DNA of 64,000 nt from Cryobacterium gelidum (GTDB lineage Bacteria > Actinomycetota > Actinomycetes > Actinomycetales > Microbacteriaceae), in assembly GCF_004403985.1 (NCBI RefSeq), contig NZ_SOHL01000003.1, positions 73,212 to 137,211 on the forward strand. The letters run 5' to 3'. Below the pieces are notes generated by a model, which saw nothing but the letters and a program-made list of their open reading frames with translations, was not told the origin of the DNA and did not search any database. Each line of letters starts with the position of its first letter. The first letter of the stretch is position 1. Of the stretch, positions 8,628-18,227 are shown piece after piece. The translations under genes were made by a program, and so were the position numbers.

Positions 8628-9133
8628 CGCTCCGTCACTCCTCGCTCCTGCAGGGCGAGCCGCAGGGCTCGCAGGCCGTAGTGCAGCCGGGATTTCACGG
8701 TCCCTTCGGGGATGACCAGGTCCCGCGCGGTCTCGGCCACGGACTGGCCTCGATAATACGCACAGACAATGACCGCCCGATGGTCGGGTGAGAGGTCATG
8801 AAGGGCATCCGCGACCAGCCAGGCATCGAGCAACGCGTCGGTCTGGTCGTCGGTGGGCACCTCGGGAAGCTGGTCGGTCAATATCTCGTGCCGGGCCCTG
8901 GCCGAGCGCCGGTCATCGATCACCAGGTTGCGGGCCACCGTGAACAGCCAGGCGCGGGCCGACACCTCGGTCTGATCGAGCAAGCGGGGGCGCCGCCAAG
9001 CACGCAGCAGAGTCTCTTGCACGACGTCGTCGGCGAGGGCAGGGTCGTGGGTCAACCGCACGACATAGCGCCACAACAGCGGTGCGTGCTCGTCGTGGAG
9101 GGCCTGCAAGAGTTCGGCGCGTTCATCTGCCAT
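8624..9133 (-). CDS. ECF-type RNA polymerase sigma factor (SigL-like)
   Basis: A 169-residue extracytoplasmic-function sigma factor. Region 2 (ALHDEHAPLLWRYVVRLT...DDVVQETLLRAWRRP...ARAWLFTVARNLVIDD) and region 4 (LSPDHRAVIVCAYYRGQSVAETA...IPEGTVKSRLHYGLRAL) are complete. ATG 9133 follows AGGGGAGG. The upstream TGAAC-N17-CGT element resembles the known mycobacterial SigL promoter type, suggesting autoregulation, and an identical element drives the divergent Rieske gene. The cognate anti-sigma gene overlaps downstream. The SigL-like label is by context and promoter type, not alignment. Confidence 0.9.
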   Translation of the reverse strand: MADERAELLQALHDEHAPLLWRYVVRLTHDPALADDVVQETLLRAWRRPRLLDQTEVSARAWLFTVARNLVIDDRRSARARHEILTDQLPEVPTDDQTDALLDAWLVADALHDLSPDHRAVIVCAYYRGQSVAETARDLVIPEGTVKSRLHYGLRALRLALQERGVTER

Positions 9134-9154
9134 GACCTACCTCCCCTGCTTAAC

Positions 9155-9179
9155 ACGGATATCCAGAGAACGTGGTTCA
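9155..9179 (-). promoter_or_regulatory. ECF-type promoter TGAAC-N17-CGT for the sigma operon
   Basis: On the minus strand TGAAC (9179-9175) and CGT (9157-9155) are separated by exactly 17 nt. A ribosome-binding site and ATG 9133 follow. Confidence 0.7.
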
Positions 9180-9197
9180 ATTACATCCCGGACTCAG

Positions 9198-9222
9198 TGA
9201 ACGGAATCGGATACCGCTTCGT
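9198..9222 (+). promoter_or_regulatory. ECF-type promoter TGAAC-N17-CGT for the Rieske gene
   Basis: TGAAC (9198-9202) and CGT (9220-9222) are separated by exactly 17 nt, the same architecture and spacing as the divergent sigma promoter 19 nt away. Confidence 0.7.
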
Positions 9223-9275
9223 TGATAAGTACAGCAACGCAAACCTACCCGCGAACACGTCTTTCGAGGAGAATC

Positions 9276-9755
9276 ATGACACCGGAACTCGACCTGTCCC
9301 GTCGCAACATGATCCTGGCCGGCGGGAGCACTGCTGCAGCGGTGGCCCTGGCTGCCTGTAGCAGCACCCCGGCCACCAGCAGCCCGGGCGCGGGCGCAGG
9401 GCCCGCCGGCCCTGTTACGACCGATCCGAGTGGCTCGGCCTCTGGTTCCGGCGCGTCGGCACCGGCAACCGAAGTCGCAAAACTCGCCGATATTCCAGTC
9501 GGTGGCGGCATTGCGGCCACACTGAATGGTCAACCGATTCTGCTGGCCCAACCCACGGCCGGCACGGTCGTCGGTTTCAGCGCCAAGTGCACCCACCAAG
9601 GATGCAAGGTGGCGCCGGCGGCAACCGAATTCGATTGCCCGTGTCACCAATCGCGGTTTGACCTCGCCACCGGGAAAGTACTGGGCGGCCCGGCCCCGCG
9701 GGCGCTCGACAAGGTGACCATCACGGTCGATGGCGGCGCGGTGATGGCTGGTTAA
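9276..9755 (+). CDS. Secreted Rieske [2Fe-2S] lipoprotein
   Basis: A 159-residue exported Rieske protein. The N-terminus has a Tat-like SRRNMILAG motif and hydrophobic stretch ending in a lipobox (VALAAC), then a Gly/Ser/Ala-rich linker. The Rieske ligands appear as C-T-H-Q-G-C (about residue 108-113) and C-P-C-H (about 125-128). Start ATG 9276 follows GAGGAG and lies beyond the putative transcription start. It probably works in extracytoplasmic electron transfer. The shared promoter architecture puts it in the regulon of the divergent sigma factor. Confidence 0.9.
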   Translation: MTPELDLSRRNMILAGGSTAAAVALAACSSTPATSSPGAGAGPAGPVTTDPSGSASGSGASAPATEVAKLADIPVGGGIAATLNGQPILLAQPTAGTVVGFSAKCTHQGCKVAPAATEFDCPCHQSRFDLATGKVLGGPAPRALDKVTITVDGGAVMAG

Positions 9756-9767
9756 CGACCAGCCATC
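9743..9767. terminator. Bidirectional terminator hairpin
   Basis: GATGGCTGGT (9743-9752) pairs perfectly with ACCAGCCATC (9758-9767) across a 5-nt loop. It overlaps the Rieske stop codon and separates two convergent genes. Confidence 0.7.
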
Positions 9768-9776
9768 CGGTGCGGC

Positions 9777-10247
9777 TCAGCGCCGCGCAAACTCGATCGG
9801 TGCGTCGAGGTATGGTGTCCACGCCGCACGTTCGGTGTCGTTGATGCGGCGCGGTCGCTCGCTTGCCGCGTCGACGAGCACGATGGTGGTGTTCGCCCGG
9901 GCGTACAACAGCTCGGGCGTGACACCGTCCGGGCTGTAGACCTCGTAGCAGACGTCCAGGCTGGCCCCGCCGAGTTTGCCGAGCCACAGTCGCACGTCGA
10001 GCGGCTGGCGCAGGTAGGGTACCGGCGCGAGATATTCGATTTCCTGCCGTGCGATGAGCGTCAGGGTTGCCGCCCCAGGGCGACCGTCGAGCACCGCTGT
10101 ACTCGCGCCGATCGCCCCATCGTCTTCGGTCACCCAGAACGCCAGGATGCGCGCCTCTTCGAGCAGGCGCAGCATCTCGGCATTGTTGACGTGACCGTAG
10201 GCGTCGAGGTCGGACCAGCGCAGGCGAATCGGTACGTGCAGCTTCAC
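9777..10247 (-). CDS. Hot-dog acyl-CoA thioesterase (4HBT family)
   Basis: A 156-residue single hot-dog protein. The 4HBT signature RLRWSDLDAYGHVNN, with the catalytic Asp, is near the N-terminus, followed by the helical LRLLEEAR segment. Such proteins hydrolyse acyl-CoA or 4-hydroxybenzoyl-CoA-like thioesters. GTG 10247 was chosen because it begins the domain just after the ettA stop (20 nt); longer readings run into ettA. It is likely co-transcribed with and downstream of ettA. Confidence 0.85.
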   Translation of the reverse strand: MKLHVPIRLRWSDLDAYGHVNNAEMLRLLEEARILAFWVTEDDGAIGASTAVLDGRPGAATLTLIARQEIEYLAPVPYLRQPLDVRLWLGKLGGASLDVCYEVYSPDGVTPELLYARANTTIVLVDAASERPRRINDTERAAWTPYLDAPIEFARR

Positions 10248-10266
10248 GAGTTGTCCGTGCTTCGTC

Positions 10267-11949
<1,683 letters not shown>

Positions 11950-11954
11950 AGTAA

Positions 11955-12509
11955 TCACCAGTCTATTTGCCGGGTGGCCCCGACAAGACACAAACCGGTC
12001 GACAAAATTGGCGCAACCATGCTGCGGAAGCCGTCGCCGGCCGGCCCAATCTGGCCGATCAGACATTCGCCAGCGAAACGCACCGAGAACTGCACCGCGT
12101 CGGCGACGAGGCCGGCCTGCGTGCGATCGAAGGTCACCTCCATGGCGGTGCGGTCAAACCCGCCGACCACGAGCGCGTCGATGTAGGCGCGTCCGTCGGC
12201 GGCGGAGTTGGCCTTGGTGACGGCCGTTGCCAGAGAGTTGAAGTAAGCAAGATTCTCGCTCGCGCTTCCATCGGGCGACAGCGCCGGATCGGGATCCGGC
12301 GTGGCCGACGGCTTTTCTGAGGGTGAGGCTGCAGCCGAGGTCGCGGTCACCGGGGCGGCCGGCTCGGCCGGGCCGACGGCGCAACCGGTCAGTGCACCGC
12401 CGAGGAGCATGACCGCACCCACAGCCGCCGCGGTCAACCGCCTGAAGCGCCCGTGCCTTCGAACCGCATGTGCACTCGCATCCTGCTGTCGTAGTTCTGC
12501 CGCGCTCAA
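11955..12509 (-). CDS. Putative lipoprotein (DUF6993-like)
   Basis: A 184-residue exported protein. After a charged N-terminus a hydrophobic segment ends in a lipobox LTGC, followed by a Pro/Ala/Ser-rich linker and a roughly 90-residue domain with two cysteines near the C-terminus (GECLIG, GLCLVG). I tentatively recall this as the DUF6993 type of actinobacterial lipoproteins; the function is unknown. TTG 12509 is preferred because GGGGGAGG lies 6 nt upstream; GTG 12530 is the alternative. It ends just before ettA on the same strand. Confidence 0.7.
   Translation of the reverse strand: MSAAELRQQDASAHAVRRHGRFRRLTAAAVGAVMLLGGALTGCAVGPAEPAAPVTATSAAASPSEKPSATPDPDPALSPDGSASENLAYFNSLATAVTKANSAADGRAYIDALVVGGFDRTAMEVTFDRTQAGLVADAVQFSVRFAGECLIGQIGPAGDGFRSMVAPILSTGLCLVGATRQIDW
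11960..11965 (-). promoter_or_regulatory. -10 box TAGACT for ettA
   Basis: The minus-strand TAGACT ends 10 nt before ATG 11949. Its TAG is also the upstream gene's stop codon region. Confidence 0.45.
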
Positions 12510-12544
12510 GATCCGCCTCCCCCGGTCCACGTTCGTGGACGATG

Positions 12545-13075
12545 CTACGAGTCTAAACTCGCGTACGCATCCCGATCAGCGTCGGTCTCGACTGGAACGA
12601 AGCCGTCTCCTGAACGATCAGGACGCACGCTCTCCGCCTCGTGCGCGATGGTCGATTCGACCGATTCGATCCAGTCAACCGGCTCCGGCTCAGGCCTCTC
12701 TGTGTCAGCTCGGGCCGGCGCGACACTCCGCACCGGCGTGGTGGTGTACCAGGACAAATCGTGGCCGACGGAGACTGCGACAATCTCCACGTCGATTCCG
12801 GAGCGTTCCGCGTTGGTCCAGTTGCGAATGAGCAATCGACCGGTCACGATGACGTGCTCGCCCTTGTGCAGCGATTGAGCCGCATTAAGGGCCAGTTGAC
12901 GAAACGTCGTGATGGAGTACCAGCTGGTGTCGTCGTCGACCCAGTTGTTCTTGGCCCGGTCGAAACGACGCTGGCGGGAGGCCAGCCGAAAGGATGTGAT
13001 CGGGGCGCCATTGTTGGCGACGGTCCTGCGGGGGACGGTGCCGATGATTCCGGATACCGTGATCTGGTCGCTCAT
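12545..13075 (-). CDS. ssb: Single-stranded DNA-binding protein (second SSB type)
   Basis: A 176-residue SSB with an N-terminal OB fold (TVSGIIGTVPRR..., WYSITTFRQLALNAAQSLHKGEHVIVTGRL). The C-terminal tail is acidic and lacks the classical DDDIPF tip, ending DAYASLDS instead. It is therefore more like the accessory SSBs of actinobacteria than the replicative SSB next to rpsF. ATG 13075 follows GGGAGCAACT. Confidence 0.85.
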   Translation of the reverse strand: MSDQITVSGIIGTVPRRTVANNGAPITSFRLASRQRRFDRAKNNWVDDDTSWYSITTFRQLALNAAQSLHKGEHVIVTGRLLIRNWTNAERSGIDVEIVAVSVGHDLSWYTTTPVRSVAPARADTERPEPEPVDWIESVESTIAHEAESVRPDRSGDGFVPVETDADRDAYASLDS

Positions 13076-13280
13076 AGTTGCTCCCGGCACGGTTATCGCG
13101 TGAACGCGTTCGCAAGCGTCGAGCAGGCAGTCGACGCACACGACCCGGGAACGACAACTCGTGCCAGTCTTCGTCGATCCCGGGTCGCACACTGCGAGTG
13201 TGACGCCCGGAACGACGCCCAGATTTGAGCCGTTTCGAATCCGTGGACAATTCCGCTGCCGAATGGCTCGGGAGGAGGAG

Positions 13281-13805
13281 TCAGCTGACGAGGTATTCGG
13301 AGTACGACTTGCGAATCTTGTTGACCTTCGGCACGGCGACCGCCATGCAGTAGCCCTGGCCTGGATTCTTGGCGAAGAAGTCCTGGTGGTAGTCCTCGGC
13401 CTCGTGGTAGACGCCGAGTGGTTCGATCGTGGTCGTGATGCCGGAACCCCACCATTCGCTTGCCCGGTCGCGGGCCGTTTCGAACAACTGCTTCTGCTCG
13501 GTGTCGGTGTAGAACATCGCCGATCGGTACTGGGTACCGACATCGTGACCCTGACGGTTGAGCTGGGTCGGGTCGTGCAGCGTGAAGAATACGTCGAGGA
13601 TGACGCTGGCTGGAATGACCTCGGGGTCGAAGGTCACCGCGACGGCTTCGGCATGGCCGGTGCGCCCCGTGCAGACCGCTTCATAGCTCGGGTTGGCGGA
13701 CGTACCGCCGGTGTACCCCGACACGACAGCGCTAACCCCGCGTAAGACCCGATAGACAGCATCGAGACACCAGAAACATCCACCTGCGATCACAAAAGTT
13801 TGCAT
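13281..13805 (-). CDS. msrA: Peptide-methionine (S)-S-oxide reductase
   Basis: A 174-residue MsrA with the catalytic GCFWC motif at residues 9-13 and the conserved GYTGG..NPSYEAVCTGRTGHAEAV region. It repairs oxidised methionine using thioredoxin. The start ATG 13805 lies 6 nt after a TACAGT box, so the transcript is probably leaderless. Confidence 0.95.
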   Translation of the reverse strand: MQTFVIAGGCFWCLDAVYRVLRGVSAVVSGYTGGTSANPSYEAVCTGRTGHAEAVAVTFDPEVIPASVILDVFFTLHDPTQLNRQGHDVGTQYRSAMFYTDTEQKQLFETARDRASEWWGSGITTTIEPLGVYHEAEDYHQDFFAKNPGQGYCMAVAVPKVNKIRKSYSEYLVS

Positions 13806-13811
13806 CGATCC

Positions 13812-13817
13812 ACTGTA
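13812..13817 (-). promoter_or_regulatory. -10 box TACAGT, leaderless msrA promoter
   Basis: TACAGT on the minus strand is exactly 6 nt before ATG 13805; no ribosome-binding site is seen. Confidence 0.6.
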
Positions 13818-13948
13818 ACTCCTTGGTCGCCGGGTTCACAGGTCGAACCCGTGTTCTCGGGACGTGTTCGCCACGAGCGGATGTCAGTGGTCGCCGATAC
13901 CGTGAAAGCACCAACCGCGGGCAGCTGAGATACAACGAAGGGGCACAC

Positions 13949-14197
13949 ATGACCACCCTCATCGCACCCATACCTCCTCGAGCAGCAACTCCCAACGTTC
14001 GAGGGCGCACCTTCATCCGTGTGCGCGATGGGCTGTGGCGTATCGTCGACCCGTCCGGCGCCGTCATCGGCTATCTCGAACACCACGATGGCGTCGACGG
14101 CGATCGGTTCAGTGCCAGGCGCGTCGTCTTTGCAACCAGAACTCGGGACTTGGGCGTGTTCTGTCGCATCGAAGACGCGGTCGATTGCTTTCGCTAG
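13949..14197 (+). CDS. Small hypothetical protein
   Basis: An 82-residue protein with no membrane segment. The central part reads FIRVRDGLWRIVDPSGAVIGYLEHH, suggesting a small beta-rich fold. ATG 13949 is preceded by GAAGGGG. I recognise no family. It stands alone between msrA and a membrane-anchored protein. Confidence 0.6.
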   Translation: MTTLIAPIPPRAATPNVRGRTFIRVRDGLWRIVDPSGAVIGYLEHHDGVDGDRFSARRVVFATRTRDLGVFCRIEDAVDCFR

Positions 14198-14269
14198 AGC
14201 GGCACCCAATCGTGACAACCGCGTGGGGGCACGCCGCGTCTGGTCCCCGGGAACAGGGTTCGGCGCGGA

Positions 14270-14275
14270 TAAAAT
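14270..14275 (+). promoter_or_regulatory. -10 box TAAAAT, leaderless promoter
   Basis: TAAAAT ends 7 nt before ATG 14283. Confidence 0.5.
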
Positions 14276-14282
14276 CCACCAC

Positions 14283-15047
14283 ATGGAATGGTGGAATAAC
14301 TTCGTAGCCTGGTTTACCGATGTCAGCACTCAACCGACGGTCTACACGGCGGTCGTCTTCATTGGCGCGATCGTCGTCGCGAGCGTGCTGGCCGCGTTGA
14401 TCTCACGGGGGGCCATCAAACGTCTCATCTCCCAGCGTGATCGCGAGACCCGGGTGGCCGCGATCGCGACGCTCGTCGATGCCGCCACCGAGGCATCCGT
14501 GTGGAATTCTCTGACACCGCAGGAGCAGGTCATGAGCGACCGGGCGGTCGGCCAGGCCGACATTCAGGTGCGCTTGCTGCCGATTCGCGGATCGGCAATC
14601 GCTGCGAACTGGGCCGCCCACGAACTGTACGAACTCAAGCGCACCTCCGCCACCTTCGGCTACCAGCTGGAACCGGCACTGGTTGAGTTTCGTGACCGCC
14701 TGGTCGAGTGGCAGAACAAGCCGGCACGGGCACGCAAACTCTTCCAGGGCGATCTGGATCGTTGGAACGCCCAGAACTCCTCCACCGAGAAGGGCCTGCT
14801 GGCCGAGCAGGACGCCTGGGTGGCCCAGCAGCACCACGACCAGTACAACGCGACCAATTCTGCCCCGGCTCCGTTGCGGGCCTCACCGCTGACCCCCGCG
14901 ACCGTGAACCGCACCCCAGCGCCCACATCTCCGGGGTCGACATCTGACGCGTCGACGGAGACGCTGCGCCTGCTCGACGACGTGAACAAGCTCGAGGTGC
15001 GCAGTACGGACCCGCTCACGCGGTCGTCTGCGGCGCCGACGCTTTAG
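14283..15047 (+). CDS. Membrane-anchored protein of unknown function
   Basis: A 254-residue protein with one N-terminal transmembrane segment (about residues 18-40, YTAVVFIGAIVVASVLAALI). A mostly helical, charged cytoplasmic region follows (residues 45-180), then a Pro/Ser/Thr-rich tail. The topology resembles actinobacterial anchors of unknown role. It starts with a predicted leaderless ATG and ends before a hairpin. Confidence 0.65.
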   Translation: MEWWNNFVAWFTDVSTQPTVYTAVVFIGAIVVASVLAALISRGAIKRLISQRDRETRVAAIATLVDAATEASVWNSLTPQEQVMSDRAVGQADIQVRLLPIRGSAIAANWAAHELYELKRTSATFGYQLEPALVEFRDRLVEWQNKPARARKLFQGDLDRWNAQNSSTEKGLLAEQDAWVAQQHHDQYNATNSAPAPLRASPLTPATVNRTPAPTSPGSTSDASTETLRLLDDVNKLEVRSTDPLTRSSAAPTL

Positions 15048-15065
15048 AAGCACGACGTGCACGAT

Positions 15066-15094
15066 CCGGTCGGCGTCTTCTCCGCGCTGACCGG
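15066..15094 (+). terminator. Terminator hairpin between convergent genes
   Basis: CCGGTCGGC (15066-15074) pairs with GCTGACCGG (15086-15094) with one G-T pair, followed by CTCGTTTGTT. Confidence 0.6.
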
Positions 15095-15127
15095 CTCGTT
15101 TGTTGTCAACGCCGGGTGGTGTCGACG

Positions 15128-15949
15128 CTACTGCCACCAGGCGTCGAACAGCGAGGCCGGCATTCGGCGCTTGTGCTCGGTGCTCAGGTAGCGAGACTCG
15201 ATCGCTGCGGCCACCTCGTCCTGCACCGGTTGCCCTTCGAGGAAATCATCGATGTGCTCGTACTGCAACCCCAGATTGGCCTCATCGGTCTGGCCGGGAG
15301 CATGGTCGAGTAGATCAGCGGTGGGGTCCTTGAGATAGAGCTGGTCGGGCGCGCCCAGTTCCGTCAGCAGGGCGCGGCCCTGTCGTTTGGTCAGCCCGGT
15401 CAGCGGCAAAATGTCGGTGCCCCCGTCACCGTACTTGGTGAAGAATCCGGTGACCGCTTCGGCAGCATGGTCGGTGCCGACCACGAGCAGGCCGAGCTGG
15501 CCGGCCAGAGAATACTGAGCGATCATGCGGGAGCGCGCCTTGACGTTACCCTTCGTGAAGTCGCTCATCGCCACGTCCACGCTGGCCAGGAATTCGCTTT
15601 CGAACCCGTCGACAGCGAGTTCGATGTTGAAGGTAACCTGCGATTGTGCACGGATGAATTCCAGGGCGAGTTGGGCATCCGCTTCGTCGCGCTGCACCGC
15701 GTAGGGCAGGCGCACGGCCACAAAGGTGGCCGGATGACCCTCGGCGACGAGTTCGTCGACCGCCAGCGCGCACAACCGACCGGCGAGCGTGGAGTCCTGC
15801 CCGCCGCTGATGCCAAGCACTAAGCCCTGGGCGCCGGTGTGCTTGAGATATTCTTTGATAAATTGCACCCGGCGGTGCACCTCGGCGGCGGGGTCGATAA
15901 TGGGTGAGACGTTGAGCTCCGCGATGATTCGCGCCTGTTGTTCTCGCAT
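15128..15949 (-). CDS. nadE: Ammonia-dependent NAD+ synthetase
   Basis: A 273-residue NadE without a glutaminase domain. It has the ATP-pyrophosphatase loop [15 protein letters not shown] (about residue 47-61), the substrate region [20 protein letters not shown], and KDPTADL. It amidates deamido-NAD+ with ammonia in the last step of NAD synthesis. ATG 15949 lies 5 nt downstream of TAGATT. The gene is the last core-like gene before the genomic island. Confidence 0.95.
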   Translation of the reverse strand: MREQQARIIAELNVSPIIDPAAEVHRRVQFIKEYLKHTGAQGLVLGISGGQDSTLAGRLCALAVDELVAEGHPATFVAVRLPYAVQRDEADAQLALEFIRAQSQVTFNIELAVDGFESEFLASVDVAMSDFTKGNVKARSRMIAQYSLAGQLGLLVVGTDHAAEAVTGFFTKYGDGGTDILPLTGLTKRQGRALLTELGAPDQLYLKDPTADLLDHAPGQTDEANLGLQYEHIDDFLEGQPVQDEVAAAIESRYLSTEHKRRMPASLFDAWWQ

Positions 15950-15954
15950 ACTTG

Positions 15955-15960
15955 AATCTA
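15955..15960 (-). promoter_or_regulatory. -10 box TAGATT, leaderless nadE promoter
   Basis: TAGATT on the minus strand ends 5 nt before ATG 15949. Confidence 0.55.
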
Positions 15961-16010
15961 GCAATCCTCGACAAATTGCGCTGCTACCCCTGCGTACGAA
16001 ACCACGACCA

Positions 16011-16054
16011 TGGTGTCCCCGATGCGAATCGGACCTTCGGCAATCGGATTAGAA
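16011..16054. repeat. Candidate distal attachment site (decayed tRNA-Arg 3' half)
   Basis: These 44 bases align without gaps to 33,691-33,734, the 3' half of tRNA-Arg(TCT) including its CCA. Thirty-seven positions match, and the last 14 (CAATCGGATTAGAA, 16,041-16,054) are identical. Both copies lie in the same orientation, as expected for attL/attR of an element inserted in a tRNA gene. The T-stem no longer pairs, so this copy is not a working tRNA part. Confidence 0.8.
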
Positions 16055-16199
16055 ATTCCTTTGACCACGCCCTGCAAATGGTGCAAATTTAGGCATGCTT
16101 AAACGCGGTCGGCCGTCGGGTGAGTCGTCGTACCCCGTGAGGCGGGTTGACCGGATTCGCGCTCGATGCCGGACGCCTCTAAGGCAATGGGCGCGCGCG

Positions 16200-16806
16200 T
16201 GAGCCGTACCTGTAATCGACGCGCAGCCACGGCGCCTCACCACGAATCGGTAGCGTTTGCGGCAGAGTGGGCGTCCGGCGATCACAACGACTCGTTCCGA
16301 GAGAATTCCTTGGACGATCTCGACGGGCCGCCCACCGCCGAGCCGCCGCATCCGATCAACTGGAACCTCCTCAGCGCCGAAGACGCCGAGGCCGAATGGA
16401 TCGGGCTCAACCGGTGGGTGAACTGGCTGCGACGCACCTACGGGCTGCCGGCATCCGTTGTGCCGCCGTTCTGGCACCGGCACCCCGAACTGGTCTTTCC
16501 GCGCTGCACTTGCACTGGCTCGGTGCCTACGACCCCGACCAGCACGGCTCCGCCCCGTTTGGATGGCATCGCGACTTTGCGGATGCCCGCCAGCGCCTCC
16601 GCGACTGGGTGGCAGTGTCAGGGACGCGGTTGGATCGGGACCGGGCGACGCGCCAGACGGCCTGGCCAGGCGAGGCACCCGCGGACGCCGTTGTAGACAT
16701 CGTGATCCACGACCGCGAAGAGGACTTTGTGGAGTTCGTCGTGGACGACGTTTCCAAGCGCCGCGAGGCTGAGGCCAGCTTCTACGCGCGTGCCGTCTCT
16801 CCCTGA
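16200..16806 (+). pseudogene. DUF4913-like protein, frameshifted
   Basis: One frame reads ...INWNLLSAEDAEAEWIGL, NRWVNWLRRTYGLPAS, VVPPFWHRHPELV. It then breaks at about 16,497, and the continuation ALHLHWLGAYDPDQHGS, APFGWHRDFADARQRL ... runs in another frame to the stop at 16,806. Joined, this matches the DUF4913 type of protein that I recall from actinobacterial plasmids, ICEs and phages. The 5' end is unclear (an open frame without an obvious start). It is the first recognisable item inside the island and supports a mobile origin. Confidence 0.65.
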
Positions 16807-17110
16807 TCCCCCGATTGGGCCTGCGACTCGGATCAGCGCTTGCCCACCAGCAGTCTGGACCGCGCATACATGTACGGCCGGTCGCGTCTTTTGGTGCTCG
16901 CAGTCCGGCTTCTGTCGTTGATGCGTTTGAACCCCGGTCATCGGGCACTGTATCGGGCCGGGCAAACGCGACACTCAGGATCGTTGAAAGCGACGAAGTC
17001 CGTAACGGCGCGGAAATGCCCGTTGAAGGTCCGGCTTGCGGGCTGCAAGGCTACGCGAAAAGCTCCGCTGTTCTTATTGGATGAAAGCAGTCCGGTGGGT
17101 GTATCCGAAT
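16807..17110. other. 304-bp stretch without a supported gene
   Basis: No open frame here has convincing protein composition, start signal or family resemblance, and I see no RNA gene or strong hairpin. Confidence 0.5.
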
Positions 17111-17785
17111 TCATCGTCTTCCGTGTGCGGCAAGGAAAAACCGAACGCCTTCGGCGACGTGACTGTGGAGCTGGGCTTTGTTCGGTATAGCTGCATCACC
17201 GAGCAGCATGGCCTCGTTGAGCGGCGCGGACATTATCAGCCAGTTGAACTGTGATGCGGTGACGGACGGGTCGTCAATCTCGAGCAGGCCGCGATCGGCC
17301 AGGCGCTCGAAAACCATTGCGAGTGCTGACGTTGCCCGCTGTGGCCCGCTCTCGTAGAGCGCCATGGCTAGTGCGGGAAACCTGCCGACCTCGCCGATGA
17401 CGAGCCGCCGAAGCTGCAGCAGCCGCGGGGTCGTGACGATGGCAAGCTGCCGTTCGGCGTAGCTCTGGAGATAGTTCGCTAGTTCCGTCTCATCTGCAGG
17501 ATCGGGGACCTCGTTGTGCACGCGGCCACCCGCCTCGTTTGTCATGGTCGTCACTAGATCGACGAATAGCGCCTCTTTACTGCCGAAGTGTTTATAGACA
17601 GTCTGTTTCGACACCCCCGACTGAGCGGCCAATTCGTCCATGTTTGTACCGAGGTAGCCACCCTTGAGGAATGCATCCTCCGCTGCGCCAAGGATCGCTT
17701 GACGCTTACGCGCCGATCGTTGCCCACCCTCGGGCGCACCCGACGCAAGGTTCCGTGCGGTGGCCTGTGCCATGGACAATCCCAT
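17111..17785 (-). CDS. TetR-family transcriptional regulator
   Basis: A 224-residue repressor. The N-terminal helix-turn-helix is clear (RQAILGAAEDAFLKGGYLGT, NMDELAAQSGVSKQTVYKHF, residues about 28-68) and a helical ligand-binding domain follows. ATG 17785 is used; ATG 17773 is possible. It is divergent from the DUF1905 gene, and the region between them holds a perfect 8-bp inverted repeat, a plausible autoregulatory operator. It likely controls the DUF1905-hydrolase-YciI set. Confidence 0.88.
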   Translation of the reverse strand: MGLSMAQATARNLASGAPEGGQRSARKRQAILGAAEDAFLKGGYLGTNMDELAAQSGVSKQTVYKHFGSKEALFVDLVTTMTNEAGGRVHNEVPDPADETELANYLQSYAERQLAIVTTPRLLQLRRLVIGEVGRFPALAMALYESGPQRATSALAMVFERLADRGLLEIDDPSVTASQFNWLIMSAPLNEAMLLGDAAIPNKAQLHSHVAEGVRFFLAAHGRR

Positions 17786-17812
17786 TCAGGGTCGGGTATT
17801 GCTTGATTTCGC

Positions 17813-17844
17813 GTACTACACAGTCTAGTTTTTGCATGTAGTAC
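17813..17844. promoter_or_regulatory. Candidate TetR operator (inverted repeat)
   Basis: GTACTACA (17813-17820) and TGTAGTAC (17837-17844) form perfect arms separated by 16 nt, located between divergent tetR and the DUF1905 gene. A direct repeat GTCTAGTTT also occurs at 17823-17831 and 17851-17859. Confidence 0.55.
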
Positions 17845-17888
17845 TGAACGGTCTAGTTTGATCAGCGGTTTAGGGAGTATTAACTATC

Positions 17889-18185
17889 GTGATTGCTCCA
17901 GAAGATTCCTCCCGGCACATCGACGCTGTGTTCAGCGCTGTGATTCGCAGGAATATCGGTCCTAGCGGCTGGACCATCGTGGTCATGCCGGACTCAGGCG
18001 AGTTCTTCGGCACCCGGAAGCCGGTCAAGGTAGCCGGCACCATGGACGGTCATGCCTTTCACGCGACACTGCTGCCTGTGGGAGATGGCACGCACATGGT
18101 GCCGATCAAAGCTGAGCTGCGAAAAGTCGTCGGCAAAGACGAGGGTGATCAGGTGATCGTGCACCTACGACAGCGACTGAGCTGA
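17889..18185 (+). CDS. DUF1905 domain protein
   Basis: A 98-residue protein matching the DUF1905 beta-barrel pattern: GGWTIVVMP-like GWTIVVMPDSGEFFGTRKPVKVAGTMDG, HAFHATLLPVGDGTHMVPIK, and the C-terminal KDEGDQVIVHL. Function unknown; some homologues are fused to YdeI-like domains. Start GTG 17889 with GGGAG some 12 nt upstream. It is the first gene of a likely three-gene unit divergent from tetR. Confidence 0.8.
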   Translation: MIAPEDSSRHIDAVFSAVIRRNIGPSGWTIVVMPDSGEFFGTRKPVKVAGTMDGHAFHATLLPVGDGTHMVPIKAELRKVVGKDEGDQVIVHLRQRLS

Positions 18186-18227
18186 CAATGACAACCGATA
18201 GGGCACACACAGACAAGGAACATTCGC

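Noticed and set aside
16049..16948. Minus-strand 299-codon open frame
   Set aside because: Arg/Pro/Gly-rich shadow of the DUF4913 pseudogene; no start signals or recognisable motifs.
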